DNA of 64,000 nt from Rhizophagus irregularis (taxonomy: Eukaryota; Glomeromycota; Glomeromycetes; Glomerales; Glomeraceae): the NCBI RefSeq assembly GCF_026210795.1, contig NC_089448.1, positions 3,348,001 to 3,412,000 on the forward strand, written 5' to 3'. Each line of letters starts with the position of its first letter. The first letter of the stretch is position 1. This document shows positions 34,826-44,899 of this stretch, piece after piece. Under the pieces are notes generated by a model. It worked only from the letters and a program-made list of their open reading frames with translations. It made no database searches and had not been told where the DNA came from. Position numbers and translations under genes: made by a program.

Positions 34826-35300
34826 TTTCTTTTTATTTAGCTTTTATCGTGGCCTTCTCCATCAGCTACTACATTATTGAAATTGGAAATGTTAATTGGT
34901 AAGGCAAGTGGATAATAGGTAGAGAGTTTTCCTGAGATGAACTATGCGATGAAATATGCTTGTTTTCTAGTGAAACAAAAATGCAGCATCTTGCGACTAA
35001 GCATGATCAGAGGCTATAGGGGTCACAATTTCTAGTGCAACTTTAAATGCCGAAGGAGTTGTGTAGCAATCAGATAAGTCTTACGGTTGATTTTTAGCTG
35101 ACCCACGCTGAAGTTTCTTCTCCCCATTCCTCTGCCTTATATTATCACTAACACTTTTCTTGTTCGTCTCATCTACTAGTATAAGAAAGCATCCCTTTCT
35201 ATCCTCTGATAACTTGAAGCTAGCGGGTATATATCGAGTTATCTATAGATAACCACCCTTATGGCACCACATCATTGACTTCGTGATCAGGCTTACATTG

Positions 35301-35691
35301 CTCTAAGCAGAGTCGAGTATATCGCATCCGTCCGTAATTCTGCTCCATCTTCGTAACCCTAGCTTAAGTTCAACATTCTCAGTTGAAAAATCTGCTTTAC
35401 ATTTTTCCAGTTCCTCGATTCTGGCCTTAAGCTTGGAAATCTCTTCCATGGCCTCACGTTCTCAGCCTCGATCTTACTAGCAACCTTCTTTCTAAGTTCA
35501 GGGATCTCGGCATTCCTGGCCTCGAGCTCACCTTTCTCTGCCTTAACCTCAAGTTCGGTGAAGTGTTGCCTCAATAAATCTACTTCGGATTGCATACCCG
35601 TTAATATAATATTATTTATGCTCTGTATGTTAATATTCAAAATTGAAAAATTCACGCGACATCCTGACCAATGGTCTGCAACTTTTGCCAA
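35301..35691 (-). pseudogene. Frameshifted coiled-coil protein remnant
   Basis: The frame at 35450-35691 reads QHFTELEVKAEKGELEARNA with heptad spacing of leucines. After a one-base shift near 35450 it continues in another frame as EEISKLKARIEELEKCKAD to a stop near 35301. The heptads show a coiled coil. This E/K/L-rich style is common in repeated proteins of Rhizophagus genomes. It directly follows, on the same strand, the Crinkler-type remnant. Confidence 0.5.
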
Positions 35692-35829
35692 GAAAAGTTT
35701 TTATTAGTATATGCAAAAATAAATACAAAGGATCGGGACGTAGCCCGTGATACATGATTGTTCTATGCTTAATAAAGCTACCTATGCCTGTTTGCTAAAG
35801 CTATTCTAAATCCTAATTCGACTTGGTAC

Positions 35830-37146
35830 TGGAAGTACCCTTTCCCGCGAGATTGTCGACCTTACCCTTTTGATTTCTTGCTCACCGCCTAAGTTAACAG
35901 CTGAGTCCGCCTTTTGTGCCTCCTCCAATAACCATGTAATATGCCCGAGGACTCTATCAACGTTATCTACATGTTCTTACTATCATATACAAAGGTTACC
36001 GGCTTCGATAGTTTGGATCTTAGCCTGTCCTGGTCATCGAGCGAACATTCCATAAAATACCATTTTCCGCATCTGTAACAATTTCATAAGTCTTACCCGT
36101 AAACAAACCTTCTTCCTCCACTTCATTTGCATTACGTTTACGATTTTATAGAGCAGATTCGAGTTTTACAGCATTCTGAGCAATGCCCTTATAAATATCT
36201 TCGTCCTTTACTTCTGTCACACCGCGGTTTGGAGTAAATCTATCGCGAAATCGACTGGTCCGTGTCCATTAGGTCCTGTAATGTTTTTTTTCAGATCGAA
36301 GCTCAACTTGCCTTCGTGTAGATTTACCCAGCGACAAGGTATGAGCAAACATATTGTTATTTCGATGCTTCATTTCCACTGATTGAAATGGACTTAAGAC
36401 GCGCCTCCAATTCGGCTATAAGATGTTTAAGTATTGCCTGGGAATAATCGTCTTTTAGTTCTTTATGCTCGCAAGTGAAAGGCGGGAACACTGATAATGA
36501 ATGATCGTCTGATTCGCCAAGACCATAAAGTTGATACCTTTGAGAACGACCGATCAGAAAAGGGTTTTGAGGGCGTTTCTATGAATACGGTGAACTTGAG
36601 ATTATTTTTTGACACGAACAGCTGAAGCATTCACGTAGGTCTTGATCAATACGAGGAGAGTATTTTCCGCTGTCATTTAACATGTTGAGCACTGCCCCCA
36701 TCATTTTCAAGTGCAGGGTGTTCGATATTCACTGTCCTTCGTCCGTTTCGAGCTAACGACGATATCGAAGTCTGCAATGCAAAGCCAGTTAGAAAAATTT
36801 TCACGAAGTAACTCTTCCCACTATTTTTTATATACCATAAACGGACTTGTTGAGTAATGCTTTCGACGAGGTAAGTTTGTCAAGTAATTCCTGTTCACGG
36901 CTCGAAGTGGCGGTTGACACGAGCGCTTCGACTAGGACATAAATACATTCTTCGGTTGGTGAATCAGGAAAGTGTTTCGAGTTTGTCTTTGTCTTTGAGA
37001 TTGCCTAAGTGATCGTCGCGATCGTCAGGGATTTTCACCTTCCATAGCTTGAGCTTGTCTGCGTCTACACCAGCAAAGTCGTTTTGTTTTTCGCCTTTAT
37101 ATCTCCTTGAGGTCACTAATATTCTCGTCCCTACTAATTTTAACAA
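35830..37146 (-). pseudogene. Broken Crinkler (CRN)-type effector gene
   Basis: The N-terminal part (36964-37146) contains DADKLKLWKVKIPDDRDD and then NLKDKDKLETLS, followed in a shifted frame by EECIYVLVEAL. This is the layout of the Crinkler N-terminal domain, in which a ubiquitin-like fold carries an LWKV-type motif and ends near a (H)VLVE box. Downstream, minus strand, scattered frames read FDLKKNITGPNGHGPVDFAI (36262-36321) and KDEDIYKGIAQNAVKLESAL (about 36160-36225), typical of the C-terminal domain that often accompanies it. At least three stops and several frameshifts break it. Base composition is distinctly GC-richer than the neighbours. Crinklers are thought to act in host or rival nuclei; this copy cannot encode one. 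Confidence 0.6.
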
Positions 37147-37683
37147 GACAGAGTTAAACAGAACAAAGTGATAGACATGTTTTTCGGCTTATGTAGTATT
37201 TTTTGCGAAATTTTATTGGTGCAAGCTAGCGTATGTAAGCGTATGTGAGGACAAGTGTAAAATTTGTGAAAAAATACCAAAGCCTAGTATATGTGAGAAA
37301 ATGAGCGTTTCACAGATCTGCTGTGTGATTCATTAATTTTGTATTTTGTAGCACAATGCAATCATTACGTGACTTTTGACGATGAATATGTCAATACTTT
37401 ATTATTTACGAACTATTACAAAAAATAAAATTGCGAATAGATCGCTTACATAATGCAATGAGAAAAATATATTATTCAATGACTGTTAATGCTTGTTGTT
37501 TTTGATTTTCAATACGGAAATAACGTCCAGCGTAATTTCATAACTATACATCCAAAGTATAATATAACTGCACTATGAAAAAACACTATGAAAACATACA
37601 AAACAAAAATGTATATTATCAGCACAAAAACTGCATGGATTTCTTTTGTAGGGAGGCCGCGTTACTCTATAGTGCCAGCAAAA
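37147..37683. other. Spacer
   Basis: No gene is recognised. It separates the CRN-type relic from the secreted-protein gene. Confidence 0.4.
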
Positions 37684-38151
37684 TCAGAAACCAAAATTAG
37701 CATATGCACAAGCATGGGTTTCTACAATATTTGGATCATTATCGGTTTTATCTCCAATTATTACTGTAATTATGTATGCACTAGGAAGTATTGGTGTTGG
37801 AACATCTGGTACATCAATTGAAAATGGAGCTGCGTTCGCATAATAAAAATCCAAAGCCTTATTATAACTACTTATGAGAGCATGGTTCTGATCAGTATAC
37901 AGAACTATAATTTCGGTTTTATAAGGAGTGATTTCATAACCTAACATTACTCCTTCAACTGTATAATTATTGGGTTGATTAGAAACAGGGGGGAAAGGAT
38001 TAAGGTTTGCATAGATGGTAGAGCCGCTAGGATTTGTATATGGACATGGCAAACCTACGTCTCTACTTCTTTTAAGAAATTGATATGGAACAGCATTGAC
38101 CATGGCAAGTGCAGCCAATAAAAGGAATGCAAATATCAAATTTCGGTTCAT
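37684..38151 (-). CDS. Small secreted ML-like (lipid-recognition) protein
   Basis: A single-exon, 155-aa frame. Residues 1-20 (MNRNLIFAFLLLAALAMVNA) are a textbook signal peptide. The rest is beta-rich with no membrane segment: NYTVEGVMLGYEITPYKTE, then PFSIDVPDVPTP, IITVIIGD and a C-terminal ACAYANF. This length and the order of a TVxG strand, a PFSIxxPDVPTP segment and an IxVxIGD strand resemble the ML (MD-2-related lipid recognition) or sterol/phospholipid-transfer proteins that are expanded as secreted proteins in Glomeromycotina. Only two cysteines are left after the signal (LPCPY and HACAY), which could pair to close the sandwich. It is probably extracellular; ligand unknown. The frame is clean and the start is unambiguous. 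Confidence 0.8.
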   Translation of the reverse strand: MNRNLIFAFLLLAALAMVNAVPYQFLKRSRDVGLPCPYTNPSGSTIYANLNPFPPVSNQPNNYTVEGVMLGYEITPYKTEIIVLYTDQNHALISSYNKALDFYYANAAPFSIDVPDVPTPILPSAYIITVIIGDKTDNDPNIVETHACAYANFGF

Positions 38152-38950
38152 GATTATTTTGTGAAGAAGATAGTTTGAAAAATATCTGCTGGGTTGAATT
38201 ATTTCTTTTGTGAATATTAATTATTTAAATGTGTTTATTAATAATTTAGCTTCAGAGTTACTACTTTCTTTTTATAAGAAAATACCAGACCAATGGATTT
38301 CGTATTTCTTCCTTTTTTAAAACATTTGATGATCCGTTCCTATCTAATTCAAGCAAAAGTATCGGACTTAACCCCCCTTATTATAAAATATAATTTGCCT
38401 AATTCAATGTTCATACTAAATTAAAATATGGATCGACCAACCCGGGGTGAAAATGGATTAACCCATTGATTTCCGCCGATTGTATCTCTCTCCAGTTGAT
38501 GAACATGTACAAACAGTACCCGCTGGATTTCCTTGGATCATTCGTCATTTTTTCAGTTTTTATATGGAGGGCCATTGCCGAGATCCTTCGCCTGTGGACT
38601 GTTTTTTCTATACGAAAAAAGTACCTTGTTTTCTTTGCATTATAGAAGAATCGATAGATAGACCTGCTGTAAACATTGTGTTATTATTCCATTTGAAAAT
38701 TTGATTTAAATTTAATTAGTAATACACACCCCTCCCTCAAAAATATATTTTTCGGAGCAACCTATCTCAGAAATGTTAGAAGTTTTTCTTGGCAAAACTC
38801 TTCACAAAAATAAGTTATTCTGCCCTCCTGAAAAGTGTAGCTTTGAAGGAAAAGGCTGAACTTCCACATGCTCCTACATGCTTTATATCCCTTTTTACTC
38901 ACTAGATTCGAAAAAAATATTAACAATAATATAGCTTTTTATCTGCCCTT
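38152..38950. other. Upstream region of the secreted protein and spacer
   Basis: No other gene is convincing. A 74-codon frame at 38480-38704 has several cysteines but nothing recognisable. Confidence 0.4.
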
Positions 38951-38952
38951 TA

Positions 38953-39252
38953 AAACGGAATGAGTTAAATTTGTTTAATATTTGCGCTCGTGTGTAATAA
39001 ATGTCTAAAAAAGTACCATTTTGTTTAATTTTTGTCTTTTTTTGTAATAAAAAATAAATCGGACAAAATGGTGCTTTTTTAAACGTTTTTTAAAAGACGT
39101 CTAAAAAAGCACGATTTATGTCTTATTACAAAAAAAAAACAAAATTAAACAAAATGGTACTTTTTTAGACATTAATTTACATTACATTTACCTATAAAAA
39201 AAACGAAATGAGTTAATATTATTTAATATTTGTGCTCATGTGTAATAAATAT
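38953..39252. repeat. Palindrome between ~50-bp direct repeats
   Basis: AACGGAATGAGTTAAA ... TGTGTAATAAAT (38953-39001) recurs at 39199-39250 with a few changes. Between them is an inverted repeat: ATGTCTAAAAAAGTACCATT (39001 onward) and AATGGTACTTTTTTAGACAT (ending about 39172), with further inverted AAAAAAGCAC words inside. Non-coding. Confidence 0.65.
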
Positions 39253-40585
39253 TACAGTACATTATATACAAACCATGTTAAGATGCTCGTAGGGATATCG
39301 TACAATAGTTATATAACATTAATTAATGATTTGTACAAAGACTTTATTATTTTAAATTTTATACATGCATTGTATGTATTTTAAGTTTGATAGGGTCTGG
39401 CTTATTTCCGGCAATCATTTCACCGACAATTAACTTACCGACAGAGACAATCATTTTACTGACAGTTTTGAAATCCCAATCCTTAATCTCTTTGTTTTGA
39501 ACGTTTTCTGGTTATTGCTTGGTAAACACCCGGGTTTCTTCAAGATGATGTTGGTCAGTCAACTAGTAAATCAAAACTATATGGGTACCATATAAAAACT
39601 TATTATCGAATTTTTTTGTGAAACAAAAACGTCGATCCTTTATTATATAATAATTGAGGTAATATCATTATATCATGGCGGATTTATGAATACCTCAAAA
39701 TTTGTCCGTCATGTCAAATTAAATAAATATTTGATAGTCTTTTAGTCACCAAATTTTTATTTAAGTCCCAAATTTGTTAGTGAACAGGCAAAAATGAGCT
39801 CTAAAAAAATTTTTTGTACCCCAAATCTTGCGTCTAACCAATTTTTCCGTTACCTAACCAATTTTTCCAGTGTTAAAGGTGCGTCATTATTTGACATTTT
39901 TTAGGAAAAAAGCTTAATGTTCCTGTAAGTCAATTTTAATTCCTGAGGGCGCAGCAGGTTTTTGCCAAATTTCATAAATCCGCCGCAATGATCGTAAATT
40001 GTTAAATTTTGAGTCTTTTAAAAATTGATGAGAAGAATGATGCTTATAAAAGCTTTGAGAAAGATAGCTATATGCTTTTTGCTGCAAATATGGTGAAAAT
40101 ATCTTCCCTTTATTTGGCTATTTTGGATATTGCATAATTGAAATAAAATTTCTTGCCGGAGATATATCTTTCTCAGGTAATTCTAAATTAAATGGGATTT
40201 TTGTGGATTCTTATCATAATAGGTGCCTCTTCATTAATAGATAACACTTCTTTATCAAAAAACATCTCTTCATTGACAGAATATACACCTTCACTGGTAG
40301 ATGATGCCTTTTCATTAGTTTTCCAATATTTATCAAGACGTGCTTTATTTGCTTTTTTTTAAATGGAACCGGCGTTTGTATGATTTATATATATCCATTT
40401 CTTACTGTTAAATTAGATGTACAACTTTAACTATTTTGTATCTTAAGAAAAAAAACTATATGAAAATCATTAATTAAACCCAAAGTTACGAAGCTATTTG
40501 ATATAAGATACCTAGTATTTAGTTTGAAAAGTCAAACTTTGATATATAGATAGATTTTTGTCTATAATACTAGAAAATTTAATCA
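39253..40585. other. Spacer with repeat scraps
   Basis: 39408-39470 is a second copy of the ATTTCACCGACAATT / GACAGTTTTGAAATCC repeat seen at 12.4 kb. On the minus strand at 40195-40360 a coding-looking stretch (ANKARLDKYWKTNEKAS, VNEEMFFDKEVL) is open for about 50 codons and then breaks up. I do not recognise it. Confidence 0.45.
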
Positions 40586-40587
40586 TA

Positions 40588-40739
40588 CTTTACAGAAACT
40601 TCAAGATCATAGCGATGGCTTAATGCGCAGTAACTGCGTTATAAATACATAGTGACCACATTATGTAATCGTAAAGAAATTACATAGATGCAGTTACTGC
40701 GCATTAAGCCATCGCTACGATCTTGAAGTTTCTGTAAAG
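40588..40739. mobile_element. 152-bp TA-flanked MITE with ~50-bp perfect arms
   Basis: CTTTACAGAAACTTCAAGAT ... GCGCAGTAACTGC is matched by its reverse complement ending CTTGAAGTTTCTGTAAAG, with only one visible mismatch in about 50 bp. TA flanks at 40586-40587 and 40740-40741. Arms this alike suggest recent mobility. Confidence 0.85.
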
Positions 40740-41145
40740 TAGTTCATAAAAATTAATTGATACCAAAATAGCCGAGAAAGAAGTTGTTATCCAATCTGGG
40801 CATTTAAAAAAATAAGCTTTACGTTTATATAAATAATGTGTTGATCAAAGTTCAATCAAAAAATTTAAATAAGCTTACTATATTTAGTTAACCACATATA
40901 GTTTTTATTTACTTAGTTGACTGACCACTCCAATGTTTCATCATCAATTTCCATACCCTAACCTAATACTAAACCTTAATATTCCTAATCCTAACTGAAA
41001 TTTGGGATTTGACGTTTCAGGATTTAGAGTGTCGGATAATGTACCTTCGGGATTTTGTGTTTTGGGATTTCGTACCAAGCCCCCTAAAGATTGAATAAAA
41101 TTAATTTTCCTTTAATTAGCTAGGATATGAAATTAAATTAAATTT
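40740..41145. other. Spacer with a TCGGGATTTTG-family fragment
   Basis: 41017-41085 carries TTCGGGATTTTG, TTTTGGGATTTCGTACC and a terminal AAGCCCCCT, related to 22763-22945. No gene. Confidence 0.5.
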
Positions 41146-41314
41146 CCCTGTAAAAAAAGTCGATCCGTTTCTTATATTCCATCTTTTTCTGTAAAAGGCT
41201 CATATTTCCGTAGTAATGAATAACCTTATATTATGGGATTAATCAAATTATTTAAATTATTTATATTTTCCGTGAATGGATCGCGAAAGGCTGGAGTTTT
41301 TACAGAATAGGATG
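41146..41314. mobile_element. CCCTGTAAAAAA-family element, second copy
   Basis: CCCTGTAAAAAAAGTCGATC through AAAAGGCTCATATTTCCG is nearly identical to 27275-27340. The right end is worn (GAGTTTTTACAGAATAGGA). Confidence 0.6.
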
Positions 41315-41395
41315 AGAGTAAGCAAATTTTCCTCAGCAAAGATACAATATATTACAATTCTACTTATTACATCTTACTTGAAAGGAACGAGAAAG

Positions 41396-41936
41396 CTAGG
41401 ATCCAGAAATATATATATAGGAATCAGGTGATGAAAAAAATTTTTTACTATGAGCTGTATGCATTTTTTCAGGGCCGGAATTATGATAATGCCAGTCTGT
41501 TACTATAAGGCCACACAAATTCAATTTTTCGGTTCACTTCACCCGGCCGGGTCACTTTTTCAAATTTCAATAAAAAAAAGTTTATATATAAAAAGTTTAT
41601 CACGTGATCAATACATAATTTTATTGGCGGGTAAGTTTATCACGTGGCTGAGAACTTCTGGAGCGAAAATAAAATCTTTCCCCTTCAAAAGTCAACCAAT
41701 CAGATATCACGATTTTATATATAAACTTTTTTTATTAATAAACAATAAACTCCGGGTTCCCAGGTCAATTTTAAATTTCAATGTTACGTGAACCGAAAAA
41801 TTGAATTTGCGTGGCCTAATAGGAAATAAAATTTTGACTGGCACTATCAAAAATTATCTAAAAAAGGAAAGATTTTCATGATTCAAAATACGCAAACTCA
41901 AACCTTGACCCTTTTATATATATTTCTGGGTCCTAG
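41396..41936. repeat. Nested palindromes (541 bp)
   Basis: The outer pair is CTAGGATCCAGAAATATATA (41396) and TATATTTCTGGGTCCTAG (ending 41936). Inside is a second pair, AGGCCACACAAATTCAATTT (41507) against AAATTGAATTTGCGTGGCCT (ending 41817), which continues over CGGTTCAC. A third, AAAGTTTATATATAAA against TTTATATATAAACTTT, lies inside that. The layout suggests insertion of one inverted-repeat element into another. Also holds GGGCCGGAATTATGATAATG. Confidence 0.7.
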
Positions 41937-42070
41937 AAAACAGTCATATTATGGGGGAAAATAATACGAAGGACTCTTTCTGACGATCATTCTGCCCAAA
42001 TTTTTTGCGGAAGGAAAAACGTCTTTTACGAGTTTTTTTATTAATAAAATCCAAATAAAAAACCTCAAAA

Positions 42071-44151
42071 ATGGAGTCAGCATACAAATTTACAGAATAT
42101 AGATATAGGTTTCTAAAAGAAACAAAAAATATTTTCAGTGCGAACTCAAAGACCCCAGCAAAAAGCCAAGAAAGAGTACCAAGAGACGGCGGTCTCAGCA
42201 AAACTGAACAGAGCTTCCTGGAGTTGATACGGAATAACGCTGTACGAAAAAAAGAGACTATACAAGAAATAGTTTTAAAGTGTACAGCAACGTCTTTCGA
42301 CGTCTATATAGATGAAATAAAAAGACTCTCATGGGAAAATTCAAAGTTGCGAGAAGAGCTGCGGAGGTAAGATCACATGATGGACAAGAAAGGCAAGTTG
42401 GAGAAAACACAAGAACGAATAATATCGCAGAAAAATGAGCAAATAAGGAAAATTTCGCAAGAAGTAGAGAAAACGAGATCAGAACTAAAAAAGGTTAAAA
42501 TTGGCGTTAACAAAGAATTCGATCAGCTGAAAAAATCCAAAAAAGGAAGATCGACATCAAATAGGAGAAAACGGGAAGAAATTTTAGAGATACCAGTTTT
42601 ACCCGAAAATGTTAGTAATGATCAGCAGGCCAAGGAGGCACGTGACATATTTTTCTACGATATACCAAATATTGGAGTGAAGACGACGTAAGAACAAATC
42701 TGATGAAGATAGGAACGGTTTATAGACTGCAAATTCGAGGTCAATACAAATACAAAACCGTTAAGGCAAAAATCGCTTTGAACGAAAACTTTACAAAAAC
42801 GTTCTTAGATGGATATTTCGGTATTTGTATTAGCAAAAACTTTATCAGATGGTACGACGCGAAACTAGGTTTGAAAGGACGACAAGAGCGGGATCAATGG
42901 CAGACTGTGAGAGACCTAACTAACGAAGAAATGGAATCCATAAAGAGGGAAAACACATACGACTTCACGAAAAAACTGCAACAAACTTCCAAGACGGCGT
43001 TCATTAAAATTATCAAAATCACAAAAAATTGGAAAGTGATTGGATATTTCAGGAACCTCAAAGAAATGGAAGAAGCAGTGGAGGATTCATGCACACAGGG
43101 AGATATTAATAGAGTTTGGCTTGTGAGAAACAAGAAGACGATATATAAAGACGGTGATGCTAAGACAAGAGCGATGAAAGTACAAGAGAAGATAGTACAA
43201 GAAAAGGTTATAGCTACGGAAAATAGGGAAAACAGGATGAGATCACCTTTACGGCTGGCAAGTGAACCGAAGACACCTATCACACCACCGGAGAGAATTT
43301 ATAGAGAATTAGGGAACTTCGCCTCACGAAAAGAAAGCTTATTACATCCATCAAAAGTGGAAGAAAAGCCACTAAGGATAAGCAAGACGCCAGACGAAAA
43401 CGAAGTTGTCGAGATGATTAAAAAATGGAGAGTAGGAGAAGAGAATACTCCAGATCATAATGACACTTCAGAAAACAAAGGGCAACAACTGAAGAAAGAT
43501 AACGTAGTGCCTGAAGAAGCGGTTGATATCATAAAAGATTACAGAACAACGAATAAAATCAAATATGTTCAGTATCAAGAATCAACCCACAATGGTAGTC
43601 TAATCGACAAATTAATGGAAGTGAAAGATGTCTTCAATCAACTGTCCAACGCAATGGAATGGGAAAGAATCAATACAGAGGCCCTGCATTTAGTGAGCAA
43701 GGAGAATAAGATTGATTCAATGGAGAAAGCTAAAGATTGGGCAATGGAGAGAAACAATTTCTTCCATTTAGGACAAAGAATTATCAGTTTAGCGGAACAA
43801 ATGAAAATATTCCAGGAATATACAACCATGAACGATAATTTTAAATAAAGATTGGAGAATGAAAATCGATACCAAGACGAAAAGAAAATTGGAGAAAAGA
43901 GACCAATTCTGGAATCGCCGAGTAAATGGAGTGAGATAGAAGATGTAGAAGAAAGAAGCAAAGCTTTCACTGAAATGTATAAGGAGAAGAGGCAAAGAGA
44001 GCAATTGATTTCTTTTTCACCATCGGCAATTTACGGAATTGAAGAAGATACAGAAGAGGAAGAGATAGAGGAAAAAGAGGTAGAACCCGAAGCATCACCA
44101 TCAAAGAAGAAAAGTGGAAAGAAAAAGAAAAAGAAGAATAACAAGAAGTGA
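42071..44151 (+). pseudogene. ORF1-like coiled-coil/nucleic-acid-binding protein with three lesions
   Basis: Four adjoining frames cover one former protein of about 690 residues. 42071-42370 (99 aa, MESAYKFTEY) ends at TAA, then the same frame resumes to 42691 with a charged coiled coil (KNEQIRKISQEVEKTRSELK). A frameshift near 42660 leads into 42703-43848 (YWSEDDVRTNL, KYKTVKAKIALNENF, an RRM-like ORF1 core by appearance, then NFIRWYDAKLGLKGRQ). After TAA at 43846-43848 the same frame continues to 44151 and ends in an acidic run and a K-rich tail. Lysine- and glutamate-rich throughout. The family looks like repeated ORF1-type proteins of Rhizophagus; nucleic-acid binding is inferred. Confidence 0.6.
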
Positions 44152-44644
44152 AGAGAGAAGGAAGAGACTTACGAGGAGAAATGAACTATATTTTAATCGA
44201 AGTCACGTGATTCACGTAAAAAAGATTCCGATAACAAAAATTCACAACAAAAATGTATTTTATTTCAACTTGTTCAATTTAGTTTAGAATACTAACTTTT
44301 ATTTTTTTTGTAGGTATAAGGGGGATTTGGTGGAATGAACTGTTTGGGTGTGGGACCGTTGGGACTCGTCTTTTGAAGCTGCACATGGCAGACCTGAACA
44401 TCATTACACATTTCATCTTTAATCCTACACTTTAAAATTTAGAATTCAAATAGTTAGGTTTCACAAATAGTATAGTTTGCTAGTTTTAGGCATTTTATTT
44501 TCAGGTAGTATATTTATTTTATTAATTTTCTGTAATGTTTCTTTTTGTTTTGTTCGATTACTCTGTTATAGGGTTGTCACGTGTTTAGCATGGTCGGCTC
44601 TAAGTATCCTGTAATTTAGGATAAGTTACTTGACTATAAATCCT

Positions 44645-44661
44645 AATAAAGATGCATTACA

Positions 44662-44693
<32 letters not shown>
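44645..44693 (+). promoter_or_regulatory. Polyadenylation signal and genomic A-tail of the retroposon
   Basis: AATAAA sits 16 nt before a 27-nt A run that is followed directly by the target duplication. Confidence 0.85.
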
Positions 44694-44694
<1 letters not shown>

Positions 44695-44706
44695 TCATAT
44701 TATGGG

Positions 44707-44899
44707 CTTTTGCTCCTCCTCCTAGTTTAACAGGTTTTTTATGGCAATGGATGCATTCTCCAGTAAGTATATTTTTAATTCTTTTATTCTTTTTCATTGG
44801 TTCAGGATATGAAGATTTATATTTACAATAATCCTTATTATATGGTCGTACGTGATTATTATTATTATTATTTATTATGTTAATATTAATTTTTATCAA
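44707..44899 (-). pseudogene. CxxC gene fragment interrupted by the retroposon
   Basis: Read on the minus strand: YNKDYCKYKSSYPEPMKKNK, then NILTGECIHCHKKPVKLGGG, ending at AKAHNM exactly at the insertion point. GECIHCHKK matches GECIYCYQEK at about 34.2 kb, so the two fragments are relatives. Length and function are unknown. Confidence 0.45.

Larger units (their letters stand above)
41943..44706 (+). mobile_element. Retroposed mRNA-like unit with poly(A) and 13-bp target duplication
   Basis: The direct repeat GTCATATTATGGG occurs at 41943-41955 and 44694-44706. Between them are a ~115-bp leader, an ORF1-like coding stretch (42071-44151), a ~500-bp 3' region, AATAAA at 44645-44650 and a 27-A tail (44667-44693). 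This is the signature of LINE-machinery insertion of a polyadenylated transcript. No reverse transcriptase or endonuclease is present, so it is either a non-autonomous ORF1-only element or a retrocopy of a cellular or ORF1 mRNA. The flanking sequence on the right encodes a CxxC fragment on the other strand. Confidence 0.88.

Noticed and set aside
38480-38704. 74-codon plus-strand frame with several cysteines
   Set aside because: No start context, family or neighbouring exon to support it.
42894-43970. Antisense frames inside the ORF1-like region
   Set aside because: Mirror of the lysine/glutamate-rich coding strand (giving L/S/F-rich translations).
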